NCBI GenBank assembly: GCA_001464335.1
Contig: LNEV01000002.1
Span: forward strand, 154,449-218,448
Origin: Rhizobiales bacterium Ga0077545
Lineage (GTDB): Bacteria > Pseudomonadota > Alphaproteobacteria > Rhizobiales > Methylopilaceae
DNA: 64,000 bases
Reading direction: 5' to 3'
This document shows, piece after piece, positions 23,995-32,656 of this stretch (the stretch's first letter is position 1; every line of letters starts with the position of its first letter). A model generated the notes under the pieces. It had not been told where the DNA came from, ran no database searches, and saw only the letters and a program-made list of their open reading frames with translations. The translations under genes and the position numbers were made by a program.

Positions 23995-24507
23995 ATGGCT
24001 CACAACGAAACGCTCGAAATATATCTCGTTGGTCTTCGCAACGCGCACGCGCTGGAAAAGGAAGCGGTGTCGATCATGAGTCGTCAGGTCGAACGGCTCG
24101 AAAGCTATCCTGACATTCTCAAGCGACTGCAGGAGCATATTCGCGAGACCGAAACGCAGCAGCAACGGCTGAAAGACATCTTGGCCCGGTTCGACGAAGA
24201 TACATCCTCGATCAAGGATTTGGGAGGCAAGCTGATGGGAAGCCTCGCCGCCCTTGGGCATAGCGTTGCTGGCGATGAGATCCTCAAAAACACCTTCGCG
24301 AACTACGCTTTCGAAAATTACGAAATCGCATCTTACAAGTCGCTCATCACGTTGTCTGACGCACTGGGCAATACGGCGGACACGAAACTTCTTGAGCAGA
24401 CCTTGGGCGAGGAAATCGCCATGGCGAGTTGGATCGAAGACCACGTCGAGGCGACGACTCTGAAATTCGTCAAGCTTAGGCAGGCCGGAGAGCAGGCAAA
24501 GGTGTGA
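23995..24507 (+). CDS. DUF892 (YciE-type) ferritin-like protein
   Basis: This 170-residue protein opens with NETLEIYLVGLRNAHALEKEAVSIM; the family-typical Glu/His-containing four-helix ferritin-like bundle continues with RLQEHIRETETQQQRLKDIL, ENYEIASYKSLITLSDALG and EEIAMASWIEDHV. These helices carry the E-x6-H-type di-metal ligands of YciE/YciF proteins. The family is stress-induced and thought to bind a di-iron centre. A near-perfect EcfG promoter is upstream. It starts a pair with the DUF2934 gene four bases downstream. Confidence 0.88.
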   Translation: MAHNETLEIYLVGLRNAHALEKEAVSIMSRQVERLESYPDILKRLQEHIRETETQQQRLKDILARFDEDTSSIKDLGGKLMGSLAALGHSVAGDEILKNTFANYAFENYEIASYKSLITLSDALGNTADTKLLEQTLGEEIAMASWIEDHVEATTLKFVKLRQAGEQAKV

Positions 24508-24511
24508 TGCC

Positions 24512-24952
24512 ATGCCGCTTGATCGCGACGAATACATACGTCTCAGGGCCTACGACCTCTGGAACCAGCAGGGACAGCCTGCTGGTCACGAAAAAGAACA
24601 TTGGAGCCAGGCGTCGGCGGAGTTCGATGCCCGCCCGAGGCTTTGGCGCCTGAAGCCCGTCGCCGAACTTAACGATGATCGTTGGCTCGGCGGTCCGGTT
24701 TGGAAAGAGGTGATTGTCAGCGCAACGACTTCGGGCCAGGCCAGATATCTTGCTTCTCAATGGGAGGCGGCACGCCTTGGACATCATCCAACCGAGGATA
24801 CGGCCGGCAACACCGCAATGAGCTATTCGAGTGCCTTGGCAGATCCCGTCCTGTACGTAATGGAGGAGGTTGAAGGAGATGCGTCTGAAGATCTCGGAGT
24901 CGTGGGTGAGCCGCAAATAGAACGGTGGCCTCCAGGCAAGGGGATGGATTGA
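24512..24952 (+). CDS. DUF2934 domain protein
   Basis: The product has 146 residues. The N-terminal 35 residues (IRLRAYDLWNQQGQPAGHEKEHWSQA) are a textbook DUF2934 domain, a short helix motif common in rhizobia and other stress-tolerant Proteobacteria. The rest (about 110 residues) is not recognised. It probably shares the EcfG promoter with the DUF892 gene. Confidence 0.8.
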   Translation: MPLDRDEYIRLRAYDLWNQQGQPAGHEKEHWSQASAEFDARPRLWRLKPVAELNDDRWLGGPVWKEVIVSATTSGQARYLASQWEAARLGHHPTEDTAGNTAMSYSSALADPVLYVMEEVEGDASEDLGVVGEPQIERWPPGKGMD

Positions 24953-25134
24953 ATGCCAGATGACCGAGGTCGGGAAAAGGCTCGCGTCGATTAGCTGCGT
25001 GTGGGCCTTGATCGAGCCCAAAGTTTCTATGGAGATCCGGCTGCGGCGACGCGGAACCGACGAAGAGCGGCCGGAACTCCCATAGCGCCGGCAAGAACAG
25101 GAAAGAAAGTGGCAATGTATAACTGAGGCGTTCG

Positions 25135-25746
25135 ATGGTTCGGATTTCTGCTTCCACATTGCTGCACGCCCCGGGGCGAATTCCGTTCATCTGTGTATGG
25201 ATATGCAACGGATCTTTGGGAAGGGCGGAATTTGGGAAACTCCATGAATGGAGAGGGTTTCTCCCAAACATCATCCGCATCGCTACCAAGACCGCCGGGA
25301 TCACTGTGTTTACCCAGTTTGTCACACCAGTAACGGCGGACGAGGCAGATGGGGCGTGGAAGGCCTATTATGAGAGATGGAACGCCGCCACACGTGCCAA
25401 ACTGCCGGCCGATCAACTCTGATTAATGCCAGAGTTGGAAGCGCTTTGTCCGCCCGCCGTCGTCCTCGAGAAATCAGGCTACTCGGCTTTCTTTCGGACC
25501 GATTTGAGGCGTTTGTTGAAGGAGCGCGGCGTTCAGGCTCTTATCGTGACGGGATCGGAAACGGATGTTTGTGTTCTTTCGACCGTGCTTGGTGCGATCG
25601 ACGAAGGATTTTTCGTTTTCCTGATCGGCGATGCCGTGTGCAGTTCATCTGACCAGGGGCACGACAGTCTGATGAAGATTTATACCGGGCGCTACTCAAG
25701 CCAGTTGCAGCTAATGACAACTGATGAGTTGATGGCCGTGCTGTAA
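25135..25746 (+). pseudogene. Broken isochorismatase-family cysteine hydrolase
   Basis: The frame from 25426 reads ELEALCPPAVVLEKSGYSAFF, then VQALIVTGSETDVCVLSTV with the catalytic Cys, and ends in a typical family C-terminus. The same frame upstream (from ATG 25135, GAGG before it) gives FLPNIIRIATKTAGITVFTQF, the family middle part, but a TGA at 25420-25422 separates the halves. Around 25190-25250 the correct reading VDMQRIFGKGGIWETP is in another frame and ends in a TGA where a Trp codon is expected. At least three lesions are seen, so no functional enzyme can be made unless the sequence has errors. Confidence 0.8.
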
Positions 25747-25764
25747 ATCCCGATGCGGCGGTGG

Positions 25765-26067
25765 CTAACTATTGGCCAGTTCTAACAAAACATCGGCATG
25801 GCAGGGCTGATCGGGTCGGCACCAGCATGCGAGGTTGCTGCCGCGCAACTCGGCGAGGCCAGAAACCGGGAACTGGACTGCGATTGCGCGGTACCGCCGG
25901 ACCGCATCCGCACCGTCTACCACGCCGTTTTTACCCACAACGAATGGGTTTCCCCATTTGCTGGGTCGTGAAACCTTCACGGTGTTCTCAGGCATCCTCC
26001 AGCCTTTTGCCCGGCGAAGCTGCACGCGCATAGGTCGATCGTGTTTTTGGTCCAGCGTCTTTGTCAT
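25765..26067 (-). CDS. DUF4326 protein
   Basis: The product has 100 residues from ATG 26067, a start supported by AAGAG. It shows the DUF4326 pattern: KGWRMPENTVKVSRPSKWGNPF, then AVRRYRAIA and a Cys/His-rich end LACWCRPDQPCHADVLLEL. The Cys and His residues in the last part probably bind metal. DUF4326 is found in phages and bacteria, and its role is unknown. A decayed paralogue lies at 31055-31363 on the same strand. Confidence 0.85.
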   Translation of the reverse strand: MTKTLDQKHDRPMRVQLRRAKGWRMPENTVKVSRPSKWGNPFVVGKNGVVDGADAVRRYRAIAVQFPVSGLAELRGSNLACWCRPDQPCHADVLLELANS

Positions 26068-26171
26068 GCGACAGCTCTTAGGAAACAGCCCGCAGAAGTC
26101 AGCGAGAGACGTTGCGGTCGCGCGTTCGTCAACGCGACAAGGGCCGATCGGGTCAAGGCTGCTGACCATCG

Positions 26172-26196
26172 GGAACGGTTTTACTTCGGGCCGGTT
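26172..26196 (+). promoter_or_regulatory. Candidate sigma-EcfG promoter of the manganese catalase gene
   Basis: GGAAC, 16 bases, GGTT. The first element is perfect and three of four bases of the second match. It ends 34 bp before the catalase ATG, the same distance as for the DUF892 promoter. Confidence 0.5.
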
Positions 26197-26230
26197 GTCC
26201 AAGTCCCACCTTAACCGGATTGGATACGCC

Positions 26231-27145
26231 ATGTTTATGCGCGTTGATCGCCTTCAGACCGAACTCCCAATTCCGAAAGCTCCGAATCCCAACGCAGCTG
26301 CCGCTCTTCAGGAGTTGCTCGGGGGTAAATACGGGGAAATGTCGACGCTCAATAATTACATGTTTCAAAGCTTTAACTTCCGCAGCAAGTCGAAGCTTCG
26401 CCCCTTCTACAGCTTGGTTGCCTCTATTACCGCGGAGGAACTTGGCCACGTGGAGCTTGTTAGCAACGGGGTTTGCCTGTTGAACAATGGTCCGGGTGAT
26501 CCCGAAGAGGATGTGGATATTAGCGAAGCACCGTTCGCCGATATGCAAGACATTCGTTTGGCTGCGTCGTTCCTGTCCAATGGCGGTGGTGCCATGCCGA
26601 TGAACAGCAATGGTACCTCTTGGAACATGGACTTCGTAACAACATCAGGCAATGTGATCTTCGATCTTCTGCACAACTTCCATCTGGAGTGCGGCGCCCG
26701 ACTTCACAAGCTTCGGGTCTATGAAACCATGACAGAGCCGACGGGTAGAGAAGTATGCGGATATCTTCTGGTCCGCGGCGGTGTGCATGCGCATGCGTAT
26801 GCTCTCGCCCTGAAGAAGCTTACGGGGGTGGACATCGAGAAGATGTTGCCAACTCCGAACATCAATCTGGATAAAATTCCGGAGTGCGCGAAGTACCTTG
26901 AGGAAGGATCGCATCGGCGTCTTTATCGCTTTAGCCCCGACGACTATTCGGAGATGTCTGGGATATGGGGAAAAGGCGAGAAGGCGCTTCCCGGCGATCC
27001 TCCGGGCGCGCTTGAAGTTGTCGACGGGTTACCCGACGGCGGAAAAATTCCCGAACTTGAAGGAACGCCATCAGCGTTCACGCCAGACTACGCTCCCGAG
27101 GAATTCTACGAGATTGCGACCAAACTCTATAAAAAGTCACGGTGA
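26231..27145 (+). CDS. Manganese catalase
   Basis: This 304-residue protein starts MFMRVDRLQ; the reading frame upstream to 25835 is antisense to DUF4326 and is excluded. It matches the non-haem catalase family: GGKYGEMSTLNNYMFQSFNF with Glu36, EELGHVEL with Glu70 and His73, HNFHLECGARLHKLR with Glu153 and GGVHAHAYALAL with His186. The spacing of these five ligands equals that in the Lactobacillus plantarum enzyme. It converts hydrogen peroxide to water and oxygen with a dimanganese centre. The candidate EcfG promoter and neighbouring DUF892 gene suggest stationary-phase or desiccation defence. Confidence 0.93.
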   Translation: MFMRVDRLQTELPIPKAPNPNAAAALQELLGGKYGEMSTLNNYMFQSFNFRSKSKLRPFYSLVASITAEELGHVELVSNGVCLLNNGPGDPEEDVDISEAPFADMQDIRLAASFLSNGGGAMPMNSNGTSWNMDFVTTSGNVIFDLLHNFHLECGARLHKLRVYETMTEPTGREVCGYLLVRGGVHAHAYALALKKLTGVDIEKMLPTPNINLDKIPECAKYLEEGSHRRLYRFSPDDYSEMSGIWGKGEKALPGDPPGALEVVDGLPDGGKIPELEGTPSAFTPDYAPEEFYEIATKLYKKSR

Positions 27146-27202
27146 CGTCGGGCGGGGCGACTTCTCGTCGCTCCGCGAACACCCCGTTTATTGTAGGGAC
27201 GA

Positions 27203-27226
27203 GCGCCGCAGGGTCCGCTGCGGCGC
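27203..27226 (+). terminator. Stem-loop after the manganese catalase gene
   Basis: GCGCCGCAG and CTGCGGCGC pair over nine bases around GGTCCG. There is no T-run, so termination is only likely. Between it and 27402 I see no gene. Confidence 0.5.
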
Positions 27227-27401
27227 GTGTGTCGCAACGCAGCAACAAATTGAGGTTGCCCTTTAATGGATCCTGCCATCCTCGCAGACATCGACGGCCC
27301 CCATTTCTCTGTTCTCAGTCATGATTCCTAAACTTTGAATTTTATCTAGGTCTCAATCAGCCCAGCTTATTTTCTACGTTAGGCAGAGCTGAGGGAACCG
27401 C

Positions 27402-28280
27402 ATGTCACGCTTTGGAATCTGGGTGTTTTTGTGGGGTATGTGCTCATTCGGCTCAGCGGACGCGGCGGAATGGACCATCACACATTTGAGCGGCCGGGCT
27501 TACACTGTCCAATCGACGAGTTCACCGCCTCAGCCCGCAGCTCGCGGTGATCAAATCCCAGTTGGCGCCACATTGGCGACGGGCAAAAACGGGCGGGCGA
27601 TCGTCAGCGACGGCTCGGCAGTGGTAGCCCTTGGTCCAAACACTAACGTAAACATCAGTGTCTCGGGAGCCAAAACTCAGGTCCGCCAAGCGAGCGGGGT
27701 CATCGGTGTCGACGTTCAAAAAAGAGATAAGCCGTACTTTTCAGTCAAGACGCCCTATCTCGCCGCGGTGGTCAAGGGGACCGCATTCAGCGTTACGGTC
27801 GGAAAAAATCGCGCCGACGTAGCTGTTTCTCACGGACTCGTTGGTGTCACCGACGCGAAGACTGGCCGAGCAGCAGATGTTGGGCCAGGTGCAAGCGCTG
27901 CCGGTGGCGTCGGCGGTCTGTCGCTGGGAAAAGCTCCCGGCCATGGGGAAGCAGCGTCACTTTCCAAGACCGCGAGCGCTGCAGCAGCGTCGGCTCCCGG
28001 CCGTTCAGGCGCCGCAGGTAAAGGTTCCGCCGGCAAGAGCGGGCAGGGGGCAGGTCAGAGCGGCAAGAGCGGTAAAGGAGCGAGCAACGGTAACGGCGGT
28101 GGCAACGGAGGCGGCAACGGAGGCGGCAACGGCGGTGGCAACGGAGGCGGCAACGGCGGTGGCAACGGCGGTGGCAACGGAGGCGGCAACGGCGGTGGCA
28201 ATGGCGGTGGCAACGGAGGCGGCAACGGAGGTGGCAACGGAGGCGGCAACGGCGGTGGCAATGGAGGCGGTCGGTCTTGA
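27402..28280 (+). CDS. Secreted FecR-domain protein with NGGG repeat tail
   Basis: The product has 292 residues. A signal peptide ends near ADA (residue 21). The FecR domain follows: VGATLATGKNGRAIVSDGSAVVALGPNT, KPYFSVKTPYLAAVVKGTAFSVTV and VSHGLVGVTDAKTG. A linker rich in Ala/Ser/Gly/Lys leads to 15 tandem NGGG units. FecR domains in such proteins are periplasmic and often pair with CHASE2 sensor enzymes. Here the next gene encodes one, with its TTG start overlapping this stop, so both are co-translated. The repeat tail may act as a flexible or wall-interacting extension. Confidence 0.85.
   Translation: MSRFGIWVFLWGMCSFGSADAAEWTITHLSGRAYTVQSTSSPPQPAARGDQIPVGATLATGKNGRAIVSDGSAVVALGPNTNVNISVSGAKTQVRQASGVIGVDVQKRDKPYFSVKTPYLAAVVKGTAFSVTVGKNRADVAVSHGLVGVTDAKTGRAADVGPGASAAGGVGGLSLGKAPGHGEAASLSKTASAAAASAPGRSGAAGKGSAGKSGQGAGQSGKSGKGASNGNGGGNGGGNGGGNGGGNGGGNGGGNGGGNGGGNGGGNGGGNGGGNGGGNGGGNGGGNGGGRS
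28092..28271 (+). repeat. Twelve-base tandem repeat encoding NGGG (15 units)
   Basis: AAC-GGN-GGN-GGN repeated 15 times (180 bases) with third-base variation. The period and in-frame location mean copy number changes would only lengthen or shorten the tail. Confidence 0.95.
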
Positions 28281-31030
28281 CCGGAGACGCAGGCTCTCGA
28301 AGTTTTGCGCCGTGGCGTTGGCGGATGATTGGGGCCATCGGTGCTGCGGCGTTGTGCGCCTATTTGACCGGATGGCTAGCGCCGCTGCAGACGGTGCTGG
28401 CAGATTATCGTTTCCACGCCTACGACCGGGCAGCCAGCGGCAAGCTCCTTCTTGTCGACATCGACGCACAAAGCCTATCAACGATCGGAGTTTGGCCATG
28501 GCCGCGCCGTATCCATGCCGTCATTACTGACCGCTTAGTTGGTGCAGGTGCCGCAACAATTGCGTTCGATGTCGATTTCAGCGCCGGGTCGGATGACCGG
28601 AATGATCAGATTTTTGCAGAGTCGCTAGAGCGCGCAGGCGGAGGGGTCCTGCTGGCGGTCTTCAAACAGGCTGCCAATTCGAGGGATCACGAGAGCGAAG
28701 TTTCATTCAACCAGCCGATCGCTCCACTGGCAGCCCGGTCGTGGCCTGCTCATGTCAATGTTGTCAGCGACGGTGTTGGAACAGTACGCGAGATCGTTCT
28801 TTCGAAAAAATTCGGCGGGCAAATTGTACCGGCAATGGCTGCGATGCTGGCCGAATTTAGCGGTGACATTTCCAAAACTGCTGTTATCGATTTTAGTATT
28901 GATCCGCGCTCGATCGCCCGCATTTCTGCCAATGATTTGCTGGCCGGCCGCGTAGATTCGTCTCTGATTGCGGGCCGATCAGTTCTTGTCGGAGCAGCGG
29001 CCTTAGAACTGCGCGATGTCTTTCACGTGCCGAGATACGGAATCATTTCGGGGCCCTTGGTGCAGGCTTTGGCTGCGGAGACGCTTATCCAAGATCGCGC
29101 CATCCGTTCTGCAGGAGCAGTCCCAACAATCTTGGGGGTGCTTCTTCTGGTCGTCCTCTTCAGCTTCATTCCGACGCGAACTGATTGGCGGGCCGTCATC
29201 ATCGGACTTGGCGTCACGGTAGTTGCTGTAGAAGCCGCAGCAACGGTCTTCCAAGTCGTGACAGCAGTGTCGTTGGAAACTGCCGTTTGGCATGCGACGC
29301 TGTTCTGTTTCGCCGCCCTGGTAATAGTTCGAGAGATCATCCACCGGCGAGTACTCCTGGACGGCTCGCGAGGGGAAGTTCAAAGCACGCGCGTTCTTCT
29401 GGACCGGGTCGTCGCCGATAATTTCGCAGGCATATTTGTCTTCGATGAGAATGGCACCGTACGGGCAATGAGCCGCCGCGCTTCGGAAATCTTGGGGTGC
29501 CCGGACATCACTGGCCACCATCTGAGTGAAATGAACTCGCCGGAGCTCTCGAGGATTGCTTTGAACGCGTTCTCCGCGGCCCGCGAAAACGCCTTCGAAT
29601 GGGGGAGGGGCGATCTTTCTCTAGAAATGGGAGGAATGGCGCGTCGGCTGGAATATAATCTTACCATATCCCGCTTGAAGTCGGAGGATGAAACGCTGGT
29701 AGGTTGCTTGACCTTCCGCGACGTAACCGAGGAGCGGGCAGCTCAAGACCGACTGATTTATCTCGCTAGTAATGACGTTCTGACCGGCCTTGGCAATCGA
29801 AACGCATTCTCTGAAGAGTTGGAGTACGCATTACAGAACGTACAAAGTGTTTCGGTGCTGTTTTTCGATTTGGACCGCTTCAAAACGATCAACGATACCT
29901 TGGGGCACAGCGTCGGCGATGATTTGCTGAGGGCAGTCGCGGAACGCGTGAAAATCATAGCAGGTCCAAAACGCTTTGTGAGTCGCTTTGGAGGTGACGA
30001 GTACGCCCTTTTTTTGAGGGACGTTGACGCTCATGACACATTGGCTTTTGGTCAAGTTTTGATTTCCGCGATATCAGACCCATTCACCGTGCAGGGCCAC
30101 AAAATTGTGGTCGGGGCCAGTGTGGGCTGCTCAATCGGAAGTGGGAATGACGACCCCGTTCAGCTGATTAAAAATGCCGACACAGCTCTTTATCGCGCAA
30201 AGGCAGCTGGGGGAGGAAACGCGCTTCTTTTCGACCCCGACATGGACAAGGCGTTGCAGAAGCGGCGAGCTCTCGAACTGGATCTCAGGCGCGCGTTGGA
30301 GGAATGGCAGTTCGAGCTGGCATTTCAGCCGCAGGTCGATTTGGCCAGTCGCCAGATTACGGGCGCGGAGGTGCTATTACGATGGCCACACCCTGACCTT
30401 GGCTACGTCTCGCCCGCAGATTTTATTCCGATAGCTGAATCGAATGGGATCGTGAACGAAATTGGAGGCCGCGTACTTGTGGAGGCCTGCAAAATCGCCG
30501 CCTCTTGGAACAACGCGATCAAGCTCTCGGTCAATGTGTCGCCAGTTCAGTTCGCGCGCGGAAATCTCGTCCAACAAGTCGAAGAAGCCTTGGCGATCTC
30601 AGGGCTCCCGAGTGATCGACTCGATTTAGAAATCACGGAATCGCTCTTCATCTTGGACCGCGCCAACATCAAACTCACCATGGAAAAACTTAGGGACATC
30701 GGCGTCAGCTTTTCGATTGATGACTTTGGCACCGGTTATTCATCTTTGAGCTACATCCGCGAATTTCCCGTCGACAAAATCAAGATCGACAAAACTTTTG
30801 TCGCCGGATTACCAATACACCAAGACGCGGTGGCGATCGTCAGTGCCGTCGTTGCAATGGCAAACAGCCTAGGATTGAAGGTCAATGCAGAGGGAGTTGA
30901 GACCGAAACGCAGGCAGACGCTCTTCGGTTACTAGGGTGCCACGAAGGTCAGGGTTGGCTCTTTGGAAAGCCTCAACCTGCCCCTGACTTCTCTCTGAAA
31001 ATTGATTCCTGCGATTCACAGGCTGCCTGA
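28277..31030 (+). CDS. CHASE2-PAS-GGDEF-EAL cyclic-di-GMP enzyme
   Basis: The product has 917 residues; the TTG start overlaps the FecR stop and follows GGAGG (an ATG at 28325 is an alternative). Residues about 20-280 form a periplasmic CHASE2 domain (GKLLLVDIDAQSLSTIGVWPWPR, TIAFDVDFS), then transmembrane spans to about 355, a PAS-like domain (about 370-485), a GGDEF domain with the motif GGDEY near residue 572 and an EAL domain that starts with the variant EVLLRW near 697 and contains DDFGTGYSSLSYI. The I-site RxxD is not seen before GGDEY. It may make, degrade or switch between both. It senses a periplasmic signal, perhaps via the co-encoded FecR protein. Confidence 0.9.
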   Translation: MTGDAGSRSFAPWRWRMIGAIGAAALCAYLTGWLAPLQTVLADYRFHAYDRAASGKLLLVDIDAQSLSTIGVWPWPRRIHAVITDRLVGAGAATIAFDVDFSAGSDDRNDQIFAESLERAGGGVLLAVFKQAANSRDHESEVSFNQPIAPLAARSWPAHVNVVSDGVGTVREIVLSKKFGGQIVPAMAAMLAEFSGDISKTAVIDFSIDPRSIARISANDLLAGRVDSSLIAGRSVLVGAAALELRDVFHVPRYGIISGPLVQALAAETLIQDRAIRSAGAVPTILGVLLLVVLFSFIPTRTDWRAVIIGLGVTVVAVEAAATVFQVVTAVSLETAVWHATLFCFAALVIVREIIHRRVLLDGSRGEVQSTRVLLDRVVADNFAGIFVFDENGTVRAMSRRASEILGCPDITGHHLSEMNSPELSRIALNAFSAARENAFEWGRGDLSLEMGGMARRLEYNLTISRLKSEDETLVGCLTFRDVTEERAAQDRLIYLASNDVLTGLGNRNAFSEELEYALQNVQSVSVLFFDLDRFKTINDTLGHSVGDDLLRAVAERVKIIAGPKRFVSRFGGDEYALFLRDVDAHDTLAFGQVLISAISDPFTVQGHKIVVGASVGCSIGSGNDDPVQLIKNADTALYRAKAAGGGNALLFDPDMDKALQKRRALELDLRRALEEWQFELAFQPQVDLASRQITGAEVLLRWPHPDLGYVSPADFIPIAESNGIVNEIGGRVLVEACKIAASWNNAIKLSVNVSPVQFARGNLVQQVEEALAISGLPSDRLDLEITESLFILDRANIKLTMEKLRDIGVSFSIDDFGTGYSSLSYIREFPVDKIKIDKTFVAGLPIHQDAVAIVSAVVAMANSLGLKVNAEGVETETQADALRLLGCHEGQGWLFGKPQPAPDFSLKIDSCDSQAA

Positions 31031-31054
31031 ACTCTCGGAAGGCTCATTCTGCCG

Positions 31055-31363
31055 TCATCGCATGATGGTGCGTTGGCAAAATTCGAGCAACATGTCGGCA
31101 TAACAGGGTTGGCCAGGCGGCACCAGCACGCCAGATTCTTGCCACGCAGTTCGGCCAACGGATATCCCGGGTGCCGCTCGATAAGGCCGACGATATAGGC
31201 ACGAAATTCGCGGACCGTTGCTTCAGGATCTCGATCGCCGGAAAACGACGAACGGATTCCCCCAATTGCTGGGGCGCGAAACTTGCACGGTGTTCTCAGG
31301 AATCCTCCCGCCCTTCTGCCGTCTAAAGCTGAACGCGTTGCGGCTTTTGCTAGTGATCTTCAC
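31055..31363 (-). pseudogene. Decayed DUF4326 gene
   Basis: A GTG start at 31363 follows GAGGAA. The first frame reads GGRIPENTVQVSRPSNWGNPFVV, then stops at 31223; the second frame continues DRDPEATVREFRAYIVGLIE and LAELRGKNLACWC; the third finishes PGQPCYADMLLEFCQ and ends with TGA at 31055-31057. So two frameshifts, near 31245 and 31105, split a gene that is clearly related to the intact one at 25765. All parts of the protein are still recognisable, so decay is recent. Confidence 0.85.
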
Positions 31364-31484
31364 GCGTTCCTCAAGAGGGGGCAGCGAAGCGGGGCTTAAT
31401 TTACGCAAAATTGATCCCGCACAGCGGTTGCTGCAATTGGAGGCGGTGGCGCAGTCGGCGGTATTCTTGCCGCTGGAAAGCCGG

Positions 31485-31703
31485 TCAATGTCTCGTTTCG
31501 ACCTTCCGAAAAGCCACCATTGTCGACGGATTGGCCTCTCCCGTCGCATTGAGCATCATGTTGAGCTTCAGTTCTCCGAGCGAGCCTAGGCTTGCGCCAC
31601 ACAGGCTGCACGTGACCGGTGCGTCGTCATTTTTGATGTCTTGGATGCGGAGCTTTGATCCCTCGCATGCGCGACAAACGAACTGCCATTGCTGACTTTC
31701 CAT
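31485..31703 (-). CDS. Small zinc-ribbon protein
   Basis: This 72-residue protein reads QFVCRACEGSKLRIQDIKN and APVTCSLCGASLGSLGELKL; two CxxC pairs about 25 residues apart form a zinc ribbon. AGGCGG precedes the ATG. No function is known. The same design is common in mobile-region genes of Rhizobiales. Confidence 0.65.
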   Translation of the reverse strand: MESQQWQFVCRACEGSKLRIQDIKNDDAPVTCSLCGASLGSLGELKLNMMLNATGEANPSTMVAFRKVETRH

Positions 31704-31863
31704 TTTACCGCCTGCTGTGCAAATCAGAGATTGATCACCTCACCGTACCCGCGCCGGGGCGAGTACCTTCATGCGGGACGATATCATCTCGCTGAGAAGG
31801 CCCGAGATCAAAATTCTTCGATCAGAAATCCAGCCAATTCTCTATATTCGGGACGGTGTCGAT

Positions 31864-32100
31864 CTAGAGCTTTGCCGCTGCCTCTTTGAGGGCGTCGGCG
31901 ATTGCCAGCAACTCTTTTCGGTACCAAGCGGTTGCGTCGTTGCGGTCCCGGTCGATCGTTAGGCTCTTCCCGGGAATGTCGAAGAAAATCTCAGCTTTCG
32001 ACGTGTCGTATTCCATTGTTGCGCGATAGCGCAGCTTCTCGAAGCTCGTTTCAGCAGTGTCGAGAGCTATAAGCTCTATCCGAGGTTTGTTTGGTCGCAT
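31864..32100 (-). CDS. Hypothetical small protein
   Basis: This 78-residue protein shows alternating strands and a terminal helix: KPRIELIALDTAETSFEKLRYRA, KAEIFFDIPGKSLTIDRDR, then LLAIADALKEAAAKL. The sequence looks coding, but I know no family. It is the last gene before the island boundary. Confidence 0.55.
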   Translation of the reverse strand: MRPNKPRIELIALDTAETSFEKLRYRATMEYDTSKAEIFFDIPGKSLTIDRDRNDATAWYRKELLAIADALKEAAAKL

Positions 32101-32465
32101 CCCGTCCCCCCTGTGCGTCGCGGAGGCACTCGATCCCGCGAGCCCTTAGGTGTCAAGGCGCGAGCGGCCGCCGCGCTTACGCAACGCGGCGCGACGGCCC
32201 ACCTGCAGGGTCGGGGTTGCTCAGTACCCCGCAGGCCGACGGATCGTTTCACGGGCCCTTTAAAATGCAAAGACCGCCGCGTCTGTTTAAGAGGGCGGCG
32301 GTCTTGTTCTCCGGTGGGGACAGGAAGGAACCGGAGAACGGCCAATGCTGGCATGATGGCAGCTCATGCGCCAGTAGTGCCGGTCGGTCTGTGGCGCGCC
32401 GGGCAAGCATCAAGCGACCAGACGAAAAATCAGAATCTCAGTCTGTTCCGATTGTGTGGGGGCCG
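32101..32465. other. Gene-free stretch before the island
   Basis: No credible coding frame. It holds a perfect 11-base stem (AAGACCGCCGC at 32270-32280 with GCGGCGGTCTT at 32295-32305, 14-base loop) that could end transcription from either side. Reading frames across it end in translated tRNA sequence and are rejected. Confidence 0.6.
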
Positions 32466-32511
32466 ATGGTAGCGAGGGAGGGACTCGAACCCCCGACACG
32501 CGGATTATGAT
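32466..32511. repeat. Left attachment site (3' fragment of tRNA-Met)
   Basis: Identical over 46 bases to 63175-63220. It starts ATGGTAGCGAGG and ends at GGATTATGAT in the anticodon loop. The rest of a tRNA is missing here, as expected for the displaced copy. Confidence 0.95.
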
Positions 32512-32631
32512 AAACAGTGCTTGAGCCGATCTGAGCAGGCTAGTACGGTCGAACTGCTTGATATCGCTCGATTGTGCGCCGGACGAGCAGGCTCCAGCAG
32601 TCTGACGCAGGCCGCCGGGAAGTTGCTAATT

Positions 32632-32656
32632 TGTAGCTAGCATGCAATGTAGCTAC
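32632..32656. other. Possible integrase or excisionase arm sites, left end
   Basis: TGTAGCTAG (32632-32640) and TGTAGCTAC (32648-32656) lie just before the integrase start. Similar motifs occur next to the right attachment site. The core TGTAGCT is shared by four sites in total. Confidence 0.45.

Noticed and set aside
25835..26230. N-terminal extension of the manganese catalase frame
   Set aside because: It is antisense to the DUF4326 gene and has no family match; the catalase begins at MFMRVDRLQ.
28055..28261. Minus-strand proline/leucine-rich frame and other frames over the repeat
   Set aside because: They are produced by the NGGG-coding tandem repeat and carry no independent signal.
28092..28271. 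Possible CRISPR array
   Set aside because: The period is 12 bases without spacers and lies in frame in the FecR gene; it is a coding repeat.
32091..32510. 139-residue plus-strand reading frame ending REGLEPPTRGL
   Set aside because: The C-terminus is the well-known false translation of a tRNA 3' end on the opposite strand; it runs through the att site.
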